Part shown: piece after piece, positions 1-5,218 of the stretch
How the letters are laid out: each line of letters starts with the position of its first letter
How positions within the stretch are numbered: position 1 is the stretch's first letter
NCBI GenBank assembly: GCA_002483865.1
Contig: DLIT01000154.1
Coordinates: forward strand, 1-5,728
DNA length: 5,728 nt
Reading direction: 5' to 3'
Source: Brevundimonas sp. UBA7635
Lineage (GTDB): Bacteria; Pseudomonadota; Alphaproteobacteria; Caulobacterales; Caulobacteraceae
Notes under the pieces: model-generated
The model's input: the letters and a program-made list of their open reading frames with translations, nothing else
Database searches by the model: none
What the model was told of the DNA's origin: nothing
Translations under genes and position numbers: made by a program

Positions 1-13
1 CGAAGGAGGCGGG

Positions 14-42
14 TATCTACCGATCCACACCCTCCATGTCAA
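14..42 (-). promoter_or_regulatory. Sigma70-type promoter pointing left, out of the window
   Basis: Read on the minus strand, a perfect -35 hexamer TTGACA (plus 37-42) is followed by exactly 17 bases and then TAGATA (plus 14-19). GGTAGATA also fits the Caulobacter housekeeping -10 pattern GCTANAWC at most positions. The bases after the -10 are CCCGCC, a GC-rich discriminator of the kind known from stringently controlled stable-RNA and translation genes. Transcription would begin near base 5-8 and run left, so the gene served lies outside the window. The -10 is only partly canonical and no transcript data are available. Confidence 0.45.
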
Positions 43-44
43 CC

Positions 45-63
45 AGATCTTTCGATCTTTTTT
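45..63 (+). terminator. Short hairpin plus T-run; weak terminator or operator
   Basis: AGATC (45-49), loop TTTC (50-53) and GATCT (54-58) form a perfect 5-bp stem, and six T residues run from 58 to 63. On the plus strand this has the layout of an intrinsic terminator, but the stem is short and has only two G-C pairs. On the minus strand the loop reads GAAA, a GNRA tetraloop, and the palindrome ends just 2 bp upstream of the -35 hexamer of the leftward promoter. It could therefore equally be a binding site for a regulator. Confidence 0.25.
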
Positions 64-295
64 CAGAGCCGATCCGAAGACCAAATCCAAAAAATCCAGA
101 GCCAAATCACGCACTTGAAAGCCGCGATCCAGCCCCGAAGGCCGCCACCCCAGCGCCGCGCCAACCCCTCCGGGCCAGCCCGTCACCGAGCGAGCGGCCG
201 ATATACGCACCGACCCCCGAGTCCACAACCCCTATTTCATCAAAGCTTCAAGTTTTTGATCAAACGCCAGTTTTGGCAAAAATGGGGCAGGGATT

Positions 296-1081
296 TCAGA
301 CCGCCATGGCCGTGAAGGCTCCATTACGGAAACCGGGCTTGCGATAGGCCAGGGGCTGACCATTCGATCCCAGCACACGCCCGCCAGCAGCCTCCAGCAC
401 AGCCTGCCCCGCGGCCGTATCCCATTCACAGGTCGGGCCGGTGCGCGGGTAGGCATCATAGCGCCCCTCGGCGACCAGGCAGAACTTGATCGAGGAATCC
501 ATGGCCTGCCATTCGGTGCAGTCATAGCGGGCGGCCAGACGCCGCGCCTCGTCTTCCTTTACACTATGGCTGAGCAGGGCCACGCGGTCCTCTACGCGCT
601 GACGCACCTGGATCGGACGCCAGGCTTCGCCCAGGGCGCGACGCACCGCCCCCTGCCCCGGCGAGGTCGTGGCCCAGGTCACGCCCATCGCGGGCGCTGT
701 CACGACACCGGCCACCACGGCCTGGCCCTTCACCAGGGCAATATTGACGGTGAAGCACTCACGCCCCTGTATGAAGCCCTTGGTGCCGTCCAGCGGATCA
801 ATCAGCCAGAACCAATCGCCCACATGGCGCGGCACGCCATGTTCGGCGCTGTCCTCCTCGGCCACAAAGTCGATCCCGCTCCAGGCCGCCTGCAACCGAT
901 CAAGGATAAGGGCTTCGGCGGCTAGGTCAGCCATGGTCACGGGGCTGTCGTCCGATTTGGTCTCCACCACCGTGCCCGAGCGCCAGTAGGGCAGAATAAC
1001 CTGCGCGGCCTCCTCGGCGATGGAAGCGATAACCTCGGCCAGACGGCCGCTTGCAAGATCAGTATCTATGGAGTGCGTCAT
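296..1081 (-). CDS. cysQ: 3'(2'),5'-bisphosphate nucleotidase CysQ
   Basis: The 261-aa product belongs to the inositol monophosphatase superfamily. CysQ hydrolyses 3'-phosphoadenosine 5'-phosphate (PAP) to AMP and phosphate, clearing an inhibitory by-product of sulfate assimilation. The metal-site motifs are present: SPVTMAD (D52), VAEED (E75/E76), DPLDGT (D95, D98) and EWD (D221). The blocks FTVNIALV and SSIKFCLVAEG followed by EWDTAAG are typical of CysQ rather than SuhB or HisN, and the length is usual. Two spots differ from E. coli CysQ as I recall it: DPLDGTKG instead of DPLDGTKE, and ECFTVNI instead of GEFTVNI. The ATG at 1081 was chosen because GAGGG lies 6 nt upstream and the protein then begins as relatives do; in-frame ATGs at 1102 and 1126 lack a good ribosome site. 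It is transcribed divergently from chpT. Confidence 0.9.
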   Translation of the reverse strand: MTHSIDTDLASGRLAEVIASIAEEAAQVILPYWRSGTVVETKSDDSPVTMADLAAEALILDRLQAAWSGIDFVAEEDSAEHGVPRHVGDWFWLIDPLDGTKGFIQGRECFTVNIALVKGQAVVAGVVTAPAMGVTWATTSPGQGAVRRALGEAWRPIQVRQRVEDRVALLSHSVKEDEARRLAARYDCTEWQAMDSSIKFCLVAEGRYDAYPRTGPTCEWDTAAGQAVLEAAGGRVLGSNGQPLAYRKPGFRNGAFTAMAV

Positions 1082-1087
1082 GTCGCG

Positions 1088-1092
1088 CCCTC
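1088..1092 (-). promoter_or_regulatory. Ribosome binding site of cysQ
   Basis: GAGGG on the minus strand ends 6 nt before the ATG at 1081. It decides this start over the two in-frame upstream ATGs (1102 and 1126). Confidence 0.6.
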
Positions 1093-1119
1093 GATATCCC
1101 ATGGAGGCGGTTTCAAGAA

Positions 1120-1136
1120 CTGGCAAATCAGGCCAG
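1120..1136. repeat. Inverted repeat in the cysQ-chpT divergent spacer
   Basis: CTGGC (1120-1124), a 7-base spacer and GCCAG (1132-1136) form a perfect 5-bp inverted repeat near the middle of the 87-bp gap between the two divergent start codons. The position would suit an operator acting on both genes. The arms are short and could be chance. No clear promoter hexamers could be assigned around it. Confidence 0.3.
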
Positions 1137-1168
1137 CCTTGACCGCTCCTGTTTCAGAGCCTTCGTCC

Positions 1169-1864
1169 ATGACCCTTGCCGATCCGTCTTTGAATCCCGC
1201 CCTGCCTGCAACCGGTGATGGCCAGAGCCTGCCTGAGGGCCGCGCCGAACTGGCCGCCTATATCGCGGGCAAGCTTTGTCATGACTTCATCAGCCCGGCC
1301 GGGGCGATCATGTCGGGCCTGGATTTGCTGGAAGACCCTTCGGCCCACGACATGCGCGACGATGCCCTGGGCCTGATCCGCCAGAGCGCGCGCAAGATGG
1401 TGGCCCATGTCCATTTCGCGCGCGTTGCCTTTGGCGCGGCGACCAGCAGCGAAGCCTTCAACTCGGCCCAGCTACGCGATCTGGTGGCTGGGCTGGCCGA
1501 GGGCGGACGGGCGAGCTTGGATTGGCGCATCGAGGACAGTGTCATCTTCAGCAAGGCCGAAGCCCGCATTCTGATCAACCTGGCCTGGATGACCCTGGGC
1601 AGCCTGGCCATGGGCGGCACCGCCACCCTGACCAGCCGCAAGGACAGTGGCGAGACCATCATGGTCGGCTCAGCCGAAGGACCACGGGCCCGACTCAAGC
1701 CCGAGGCCCTGACAGGCCTGAGAGGCCAGCGCCTGATCGAGGGGCTGCCGGGCCAATGGATACAGCCCTACTGGCTGTGGCTGGCGATCGACGAGGCAGG
1801 CGGCCAGCTCAATGTCGCCACTGACGATGGCCGCGTCGGCCTTCTGGCCAGGCTGCCCGCCTAA
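1169..1864 (+). CDS. chpT: Histidine phosphotransferase ChpT
   Basis: The 231-aa cytoplasmic protein matches Caulobacter ChpT, which passes phosphate from the hybrid kinase CckA to the response regulators CtrA and CpdR and so controls cell-cycle transcription and proteolysis. The N-terminal dimerisation helix carries GKLCHDFISPAGAI, with H38 as the expected phospho-accepting histidine. It is followed by the conserved stretch SGLDLLEDPS (about 50-58). The C-terminal half (about 115-231) corresponds to the degenerate HATPase-like domain, with GPRARLKPE near 171-179; the family has this fold but does not bind ATP. The start at 1169 gives a length close to the Caulobacter protein (about 225 aa). 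The frame is also open from an ATG at 1073, but that would overlap the start of cysQ and add 32 poorly conserved residues. The Shine-Dalgarno is weak (AGAG near 1156). Confidence 0.93.
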   Translation: MTLADPSLNPALPATGDGQSLPEGRAELAAYIAGKLCHDFISPAGAIMSGLDLLEDPSAHDMRDDALGLIRQSARKMVAHVHFARVAFGAATSSEAFNSAQLRDLVAGLAEGGRASLDWRIEDSVIFSKAEARILINLAWMTLGSLAMGGTATLTSRKDSGETIMVGSAEGPRARLKPEALTGLRGQRLIEGLPGQWIQPYWLWLAIDEAGGQLNVATDDGRVGLLARLPA

Positions 1865-1922
1865 GCCGCGGCCCGCCCCGACGCCTTGGCCGTTTACCAA
1901 TGCTCCATTAACTTCACTGTAG

Positions 1923-1956
1923 CAGACTGCGTCTGGTAGGAGCGCTGCCGCGCTTT
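1923..1956 (+). terminator. Two tandem hairpins before the response regulator gene
   Basis: CAGAC-TGC-GTCTG (1923-1935) is followed closely by AGCGC-TGCC-GCGCT (1941-1954). The second stem can be lengthened by two G-U pairs and runs into the T-rich stretch TTTATTGTTTG. This could be an inefficient intrinsic terminator for chpT, or a structured leader for the receiver gene whose start codon lies about 30 nt downstream. Both stems are only 5 bp of Watson-Crick pairs and the T tract is interrupted. Confidence 0.3.
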
Positions 1957-1973
1957 ATTGTTTGTATGCCTGC

Positions 1974-1977
1974 AGGA
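1974..1977 (+). promoter_or_regulatory. Ribosome binding site of the receiver gene
   Basis: AGGA lies 7 nt before the GTG at 1985. This fixes the GTG as the start in preference to the in-frame TTG at 1958, which has no ribosome site and would add nine residues outside the receiver fold. Confidence 0.6.
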
Positions 1978-1984
1978 CTGTCCC

Positions 1985-2356
1985 GTGGATCCCAAAACCT
2001 GTCTCATCGTCGACGACAGCCGGATCATCCGTAAGGTGGCCCGCCGGATCCTCGAGGATCTGAACTTTGACGTTCAGGAAGCCGCCGATGGAGCCGAAGC
2101 CCTGACCCTGTGCGGTTCCGCCCTGCCCCACGCCATCCTGCTGGATTGGCAAATGCCGGTGATGGACGGCCTCACCTTTCTGCAGCGCCTACGCGCCCGT
2201 CCTGATGGCCGTGCCGTCAAGGTGCTGTTCTGCTCGGTGGAGACCCGGGCCGACCGGATTGCCGAGGCGCTGGATGCCGGAGCTGATGACTATGTGATGA
2301 AACCCTTCGACGGCGAGATCTTGCAGTCCAAGCTGATCGAAGCCGGGGTGTACTGA
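1985..2356 (+). CDS. Single-domain CheY-like response regulator
   Basis: The 123-aa protein is one receiver domain and nothing else. The acidic pocket is D10/D11 (LIVDDS) and the phospho-acceptor is D54 (ILLDWQMPVMDG). S84 stands at the switch threonine position, Y103 at the switch aromatic, and K106 is the conserved lysine (DYVMKPF). All residues needed for phosphorylation are present, so it should be an active phosphate-controlled switch. With no output domain, it must act by binding a partner or by passing phosphate on. The start is GTG. The stop codon is followed at once by the ATG of the CheR-like gene, so the two are almost certainly co-transcribed and translationally coupled. It lies 120 bp downstream of chpT in the same direction. 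The partner kinase is not visible; ChpT or a CheA are possible but unproven. Confidence 0.88.
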   Translation: MDPKTCLIVDDSRIIRKVARRILEDLNFDVQEAADGAEALTLCGSALPHAILLDWQMPVMDGLTFLQRLRARPDGRAVKVLFCSVETRADRIAEALDAGADDYVMKPFDGEILQSKLIEAGVY

Positions 2357-3172
2357 ATGACGCCCGAGGATTTCCGTCAGCTACAACAGCTTATGGCCGC
2401 CCATGCGGGCTATCGCCTGAACGAGGACCGCGTTCACCTGGCTGAACATCGCCTTGGCCCGGTGGCACGGCGCGAGGGTTATCATAACGTCGAGGCCCTG
2501 CTGACCACCATATGGGGCAGGCCGCTGAACGCCCTGTCCTGGTCGGTGATCGAGGCCCTGTTGAACAGCGAGACCGCCTTCCGACGCGACCGTGCGGCTT
2601 TTGACATCTATCACCACGAGCTGATCCCGGCTCTTGCGGCGGCGCGTACCGGTCGCAGGGTGCGCCTGTGGTCGGCCGGCTGCTCGACCGGCCAGGAAGC
2701 CTACTCCCTGGCTATGTCCGCCCTGGAACAGAAGGCCCAGGTCGATATCCTGGCGACGGACCTGTCGCATCATGCTATTCGGCGAGCCAGCGGCGGCCTC
2801 TATACCTCGTTCGAGATCCAGAAGGGCCTGTCGGCGCGCAGCATGCTGCACTGGTTCGAACAGGTCGAGGACCAGTGGTGCGCCCGCGCCGAACTGCGCC
2901 AGACCATCCGCTTCGAGCGCGCCAACCTGCTGGATGACACCGCCGAGCGGGGCCAATTCGATGTCATCTTCTGCCGCTATGTCCTGAACGACATGGAGCC
3001 GGACCGGCGCGCCCAGGTGCTGGAGCTTCTGGCCGATCGCCTCGTCGATGATGGCTGCCTGTTCATGGGGGTTGATGAGTATCCGGAAGCTGACAGCACG
3101 GCCTTTCGTCCGGTTGCGGGTCGCAAGGGCCTCTACGTCAAGGCACCGTCGCGGTTCAGCCGCGCAGCCTGA
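2357..3172 (+). CDS. CheR-type SAM-dependent protein methyltransferase (divergent)
   Basis: The 271-aa length and layout are those of CheR, which methylates glutamates of chemoreceptors using S-adenosylmethionine. An N-terminal helical domain (about 1-70) leads to SETAFRRDRAAF (71-82), the counterpart of the family's ETxFFRD motif. The SAM site is LWSAGCSTGQEAYSLAM (104-120), with ATDLS (D135). The beta-subdomain-like part GGLYTSFE...LRQTIRFERANL (146-191) follows, then FDVIFCRYVLNDME (201-214). The last motif normally reads FCRNVxIYF: the Asn is Tyr208 and the position of the usual Tyr is Asp212. The FF pair in the ETxFFR motif is F75-R76. Cofactor binding therefore looks intact while the catalytic side is altered. 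GGGG at 2345-2348 inside the preceding gene is the likely ribosome site. No cheB, cheA, cheW or receptor gene is nearby. Confidence 0.85.
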   Translation: MTPEDFRQLQQLMAAHAGYRLNEDRVHLAEHRLGPVARREGYHNVEALLTTIWGRPLNALSWSVIEALLNSETAFRRDRAAFDIYHHELIPALAAARTGRRVRLWSAGCSTGQEAYSLAMSALEQKAQVDILATDLSHHAIRRASGGLYTSFEIQKGLSARSMLHWFEQVEDQWCARAELRQTIRFERANLLDDTAERGQFDVIFCRYVLNDMEPDRRAQVLELLADRLVDDGCLFMGVDEYPEADSTAFRPVAGRKGLYVKAPSRFSRAA

Positions 3173-3221
3173 ACCGCAGACCCGGGCTGTCGACCTGTGG
3201 GCATTTGACTAACCCTTGATC

Positions 3222-3246
3222 TTGCCGTCGCGCGCGGGCCTATTGT
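3222..3246 (+). promoter_or_regulatory. Possible promoter for the M28 peptidase gene
   Basis: TTGCCGT (3222-3228) and CCTATTGT (3239-3246) are separated by 10 bases, an approximate fit to the Caulobacter housekeeping pattern TTGACGS-N10-14-GCTANAWC. An alternative -35, TTGATC at 3216-3221, lies 19 bp from TATTGT. The 102-bp gap after the CheR gene makes a separate promoter reasonable, but the match is imperfect. Confidence 0.3.
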
Positions 3247-3260
3247 CCGTTCTGGGGTTC

Positions 3261-3266
3261 GGGGAG
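3261..3266 (+). promoter_or_regulatory. Ribosome binding site of the M28 peptidase gene
   Basis: GGGGAG lies 8 nt before the ATG at 3275. It supports this start, which also gives the product a proper hydrophobic N-terminus. Confidence 0.55.
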
Positions 3267-3274
3267 ACTGCGGG

Positions 3275-5161
3275 ATGCGACTGCTGCTGCTTTTGGGCTC
3301 CATGGTCCTGGCCCTGGGCCTGTCGATCTGGACCGGCCAGGTGCCAGCCGTCCGGGATCTGGACGCCGCATCCGACACCTTTTCAGCAGCCCGCGCCATG
3401 CAGGACGTGCGCGAGATCGCCCAGGCCCCGCATCCGGTCGGATCAGCCGAACACAGGCGGGTGCGGGCCTATCTGCTACGCAGAATGACGGAACTGGGCC
3501 TGGCTCCATCCGAGCAGACTGGCCCCCTGTCGCCGCAGGCTCTGCGTCGCCTTGAGCGTGTCAGCGGTGCACCGCCCGCCCTCGATCTGGAGGTTATCAA
3601 TCTGATCGGACGCCTGCCTGGCACCGATGGGACCCAGCCCCCAGTCGTGATCATGGCCCACTATGACACCGTGGCCGGATCGCCGGGAGCCGCAGACGAC
3701 TCTACCGGCGTGGCCGCCGCTCTCGAGGTCGTGCGCGCCATCAAGGCGCGGGGCCCTATCCGGCGGGACCTGATCCTTCTGCTGACCGACGCCGAGGAAC
3801 TGAACCTCGACGGGGCCCGCCTGTTTTTCAGCGAACACCCTCTGCGCGATCGCATCGGAGCCGTCGTCAATCTGGAAGCGCGAGGCGGCGGTGGTCGCGC
3901 GGCCATGTTCGAGACCGGAACGAACAATGGCCAGACCATCCAGTTGTTCGGCCAGGCCATGCGCCGCGCTGATGGGGGCACAACCTCAACCTCGCTCGCC
4001 GTCTTCATGTACGAGCAGATGCCGAACGGGACAGACTTCACCCTGCCCAAGGATCGCGGCATCGGTGGCCTGAACCTGGCCTTCATTGGCAGACCGGGCC
4101 AGTACCACGCTGCCGCTTCCACACCGGATAATCTGGACCAGGGATCGGTGCAGCATATCGGCTCGCAGGCTTTAGAGGCGACAGACGCCCTGGTTCGCGT
4201 CACCACCCTGCCGCGCAAGAGCCCCAACCTTGTCTATGCCGATATTTTCGGGCTCTTTCTGATCAGTCATTCGATGGCCATGGGCTGGGTTGTCATCGCT
4301 TTGACCCTGACGCTTGCGGGTCTGGCCCTGTGGCGCATTCGCCAGACCATGGACCTGGGCTATCGCAGTGTGCTGCTGGGCAGTGTGGATGGGCTCTGGC
4401 TTATGGCGACGGGCCTGGTCCTGGTCCAGGCGACACGTCTTCTGGCTGGCCCGCTGAGCAGTCGGGCAGACTCGTCCGACGCCTATTATGTCCTGCTGAA
4501 CCGAATGCCGTGGATGGAGGCGGGTGCCGCCCTGACTATCCTGGCCCTGATGCTGGTTCTGCTGGGCGGGGGCCGCCACAAGCACCCTCGCGCTACCGCC
4601 GTCGTCAGCCTTGTTGTCACAGCAGGGGTCCTGATCCTTGGCGGCTTCGATCCAGTGATTCTGGGGGCCGGCCTGGTCGCGACCGGGCTGTCGCTTTGGC
4701 CGCTGCGACGGGTGCCGTCCCTGTGGAGTTGCTGGCTTGGCCTGATCCTTCTGGTGGCGGTTGCTGGCCTGGCCTTGCAGGTCGTGGCCCCCGAGGCAGC
4801 CCTGCTGCTGACCTGGCCTGCCCTGGTCGCTTCGGCACTGGCGGCGGTAACGGCCCTGATTCGACCGGACCTCAATGACCCACGCGCCCTGATCCTGCCT
4901 GCTATCGGCGCGGTTCTGGTCAGCGGCTGGCTGATGGGGCTGGCCCATCTGGTTTTCCTGGGCGTTGGCATGGATATGCCCGGCGTGCTGGCCCTGTTCG
5001 GCCTGCTGATCATCCTGTTCCTGCGCCCACTCAGTCCCTCCCCCGGCCTGATGCGCAAGGTGATGGCAGGTGCGGCCCTTTGCCTGGCACTGTCCTGTGT
5101 CCTGAACCTGACCGCGCGCGTCGCCGAGCCCGCACCGACAGTAGCGGCCTTGATTCCCTGA
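3275..5161 (+). CDS. Membrane-bound M28 family zinc metallopeptidase (ERMP1-like)
   Basis: The 628-aa protein begins with a hydrophobic signal anchor (about 2-20), followed by an M28 peptidase domain (about 35-310). The di-zinc site is legible: H129 (AHYDT), bridging D141 (ADDSTG), catalytic base E174 and ligand E175 (DAEEL), E201 (NLEARG) and H278 (YHAAASTPDN). The E201 block with its glycines, FETG (212-215) and NGTDF (251-255) recall the ERMP1/Fxna and yeast Vps70/Pff1 branch rather than secreted aminopeptidases. The C-terminal half (about 325-615) is strongly hydrophobic, with roughly eight to ten membrane-spanning segments, as in that branch. The peptidase domain should face the periplasm. 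The natural substrate is unknown; an aminopeptidase-type activity is the family expectation. The gene is intact and has its own ribosome site. The residues after the last hydrophobic segment are few. Confidence 0.88.
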   Translation: MRLLLLLGSMVLALGLSIWTGQVPAVRDLDAASDTFSAARAMQDVREIAQAPHPVGSAEHRRVRAYLLRRMTELGLAPSEQTGPLSPQALRRLERVSGAPPALDLEVINLIGRLPGTDGTQPPVVIMAHYDTVAGSPGAADDSTGVAAALEVVRAIKARGPIRRDLILLLTDAEELNLDGARLFFSEHPLRDRIGAVVNLEARGGGGRAAMFETGTNNGQTIQLFGQAMRRADGGTTSTSLAVFMYEQMPNGTDFTLPKDRGIGGLNLAFIGRPGQYHAAASTPDNLDQGSVQHIGSQALEATDALVRVTTLPRKSPNLVYADIFGLFLISHSMAMGWVVIALTLTLAGLALWRIRQTMDLGYRSVLLGSVDGLWLMATGLVLVQATRLLAGPLSSRADSSDAYYVLLNRMPWMEAGAALTILALMLVLLGGGRHKHPRATAVVSLVVTAGVLILGGFDPVILGAGLVATGLSLWPLRRVPSLWSCWLGLILLVAVAGLALQVVAPEAALLLTWPALVASALAAVTALIRPDLNDPRALILPAIGAVLVSGWLMGLAHLVFLGVGMDMPGVLALFGLLIILFLRPLSPSPGLMRKVMAGAALCLALSCVLNLTARVAEPAPTVAALIP

Positions 5162-5218
5162 GGCCTGACCGGATCAAAACCTCTGGTCTCTTCTCCGACA
5201 AGGTCTTATCGCAAACTG

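Larger units (their letters stand above)
1..295. other. Intergenic region without a convincing gene
   Basis: This stretch lies beyond the 3' end of cysQ. Several plus-strand frames are open, including one beginning with ATG at 36. Their products are proline- and arginine-rich low-complexity peptides without recognisable motifs, and the ATG at 36 lacks a well-placed Shine-Dalgarno (the AGGAGG at 4-9 is about 26 nt away). Third-position GC is low between roughly 40 and 125, unlike the real genes here. One plus frame is open from base 2 to a TGA at 116-118 and ends in a lysine/arginine-rich tail. It could be the end of a gene starting left of the window, but the leftward promoter at 14-42 argues against that. 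Visible structure is the promoter, the palindrome at 45-58, a 10-bp palindrome TTTGATCAAA at 255-264, and a short GCCA-GTTT-TGGC hairpin at 266-277. Confidence 0.6.

Noticed and set aside
2..118. Frame open from the left edge to TGA at 116-118, ending in a Lys/Arg-rich tail; possible 3' end of an upstream gene
   Set aside because: Only 38 codons are visible, with no recognisable motif, and it conflicts with the strong leftward promoter in the same bases. It stays possible but is not supported enough to annotate.
20..130. Cluster of GATC sites near the left edge
   Set aside because: GATC is frequent throughout this window, also inside genes, so the cluster is not clearly special.
255..277. 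TTTGATCAAA palindrome and GCCA-GTTT-TGGC hairpin just past the cysQ stop, as a cysQ terminator
   Set aside because: The hairpin stem has only 4 bp and no T-run follows it on the minus strand, so it does not meet the layout of an intrinsic terminator.
36..347. Plus-strand open frame of 103 codons with an ATG at 36
   Set aside because: The product is proline-rich and low in complexity, it has no ribosome site at a usable distance, its codon use differs from the real genes, and it runs antisense into the end of cysQ.
566..925. 119-codon plus-strand open frame opposite cysQ
   Set aside because: The His/Arg/Gly-rich product is the antisense shadow of conserved CysQ coding sequence.
296..1081. 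Reading the minus-strand phosphatase as histidinol-phosphatase HisN or inositol monophosphatase SuhB
   Set aside because: The DPLDGTKGF, FTVNIAL and SSIKFCLVAEG/EWDTAAG blocks fit CysQ better than either.
1894..1911. Possible CtrA box upstream of the receiver gene (TTAC ... TTAA)
   Set aside because: The spacing between the halves is 10 rather than 7 and the first half is imperfect.
2381..2956. 191-codon minus-strand open frame opposite the CheR-like gene
   Set aside because: No motifs, and it is antisense to a clear methyltransferase; a typical high-GC shadow frame.
4172..4948. 258-codon minus-strand open frame inside the M28 peptidase gene
   Set aside because: Its product is a Gln/Arg/Pro-rich composition artefact of GC-rich coding sequence and lies opposite a well-supported gene.
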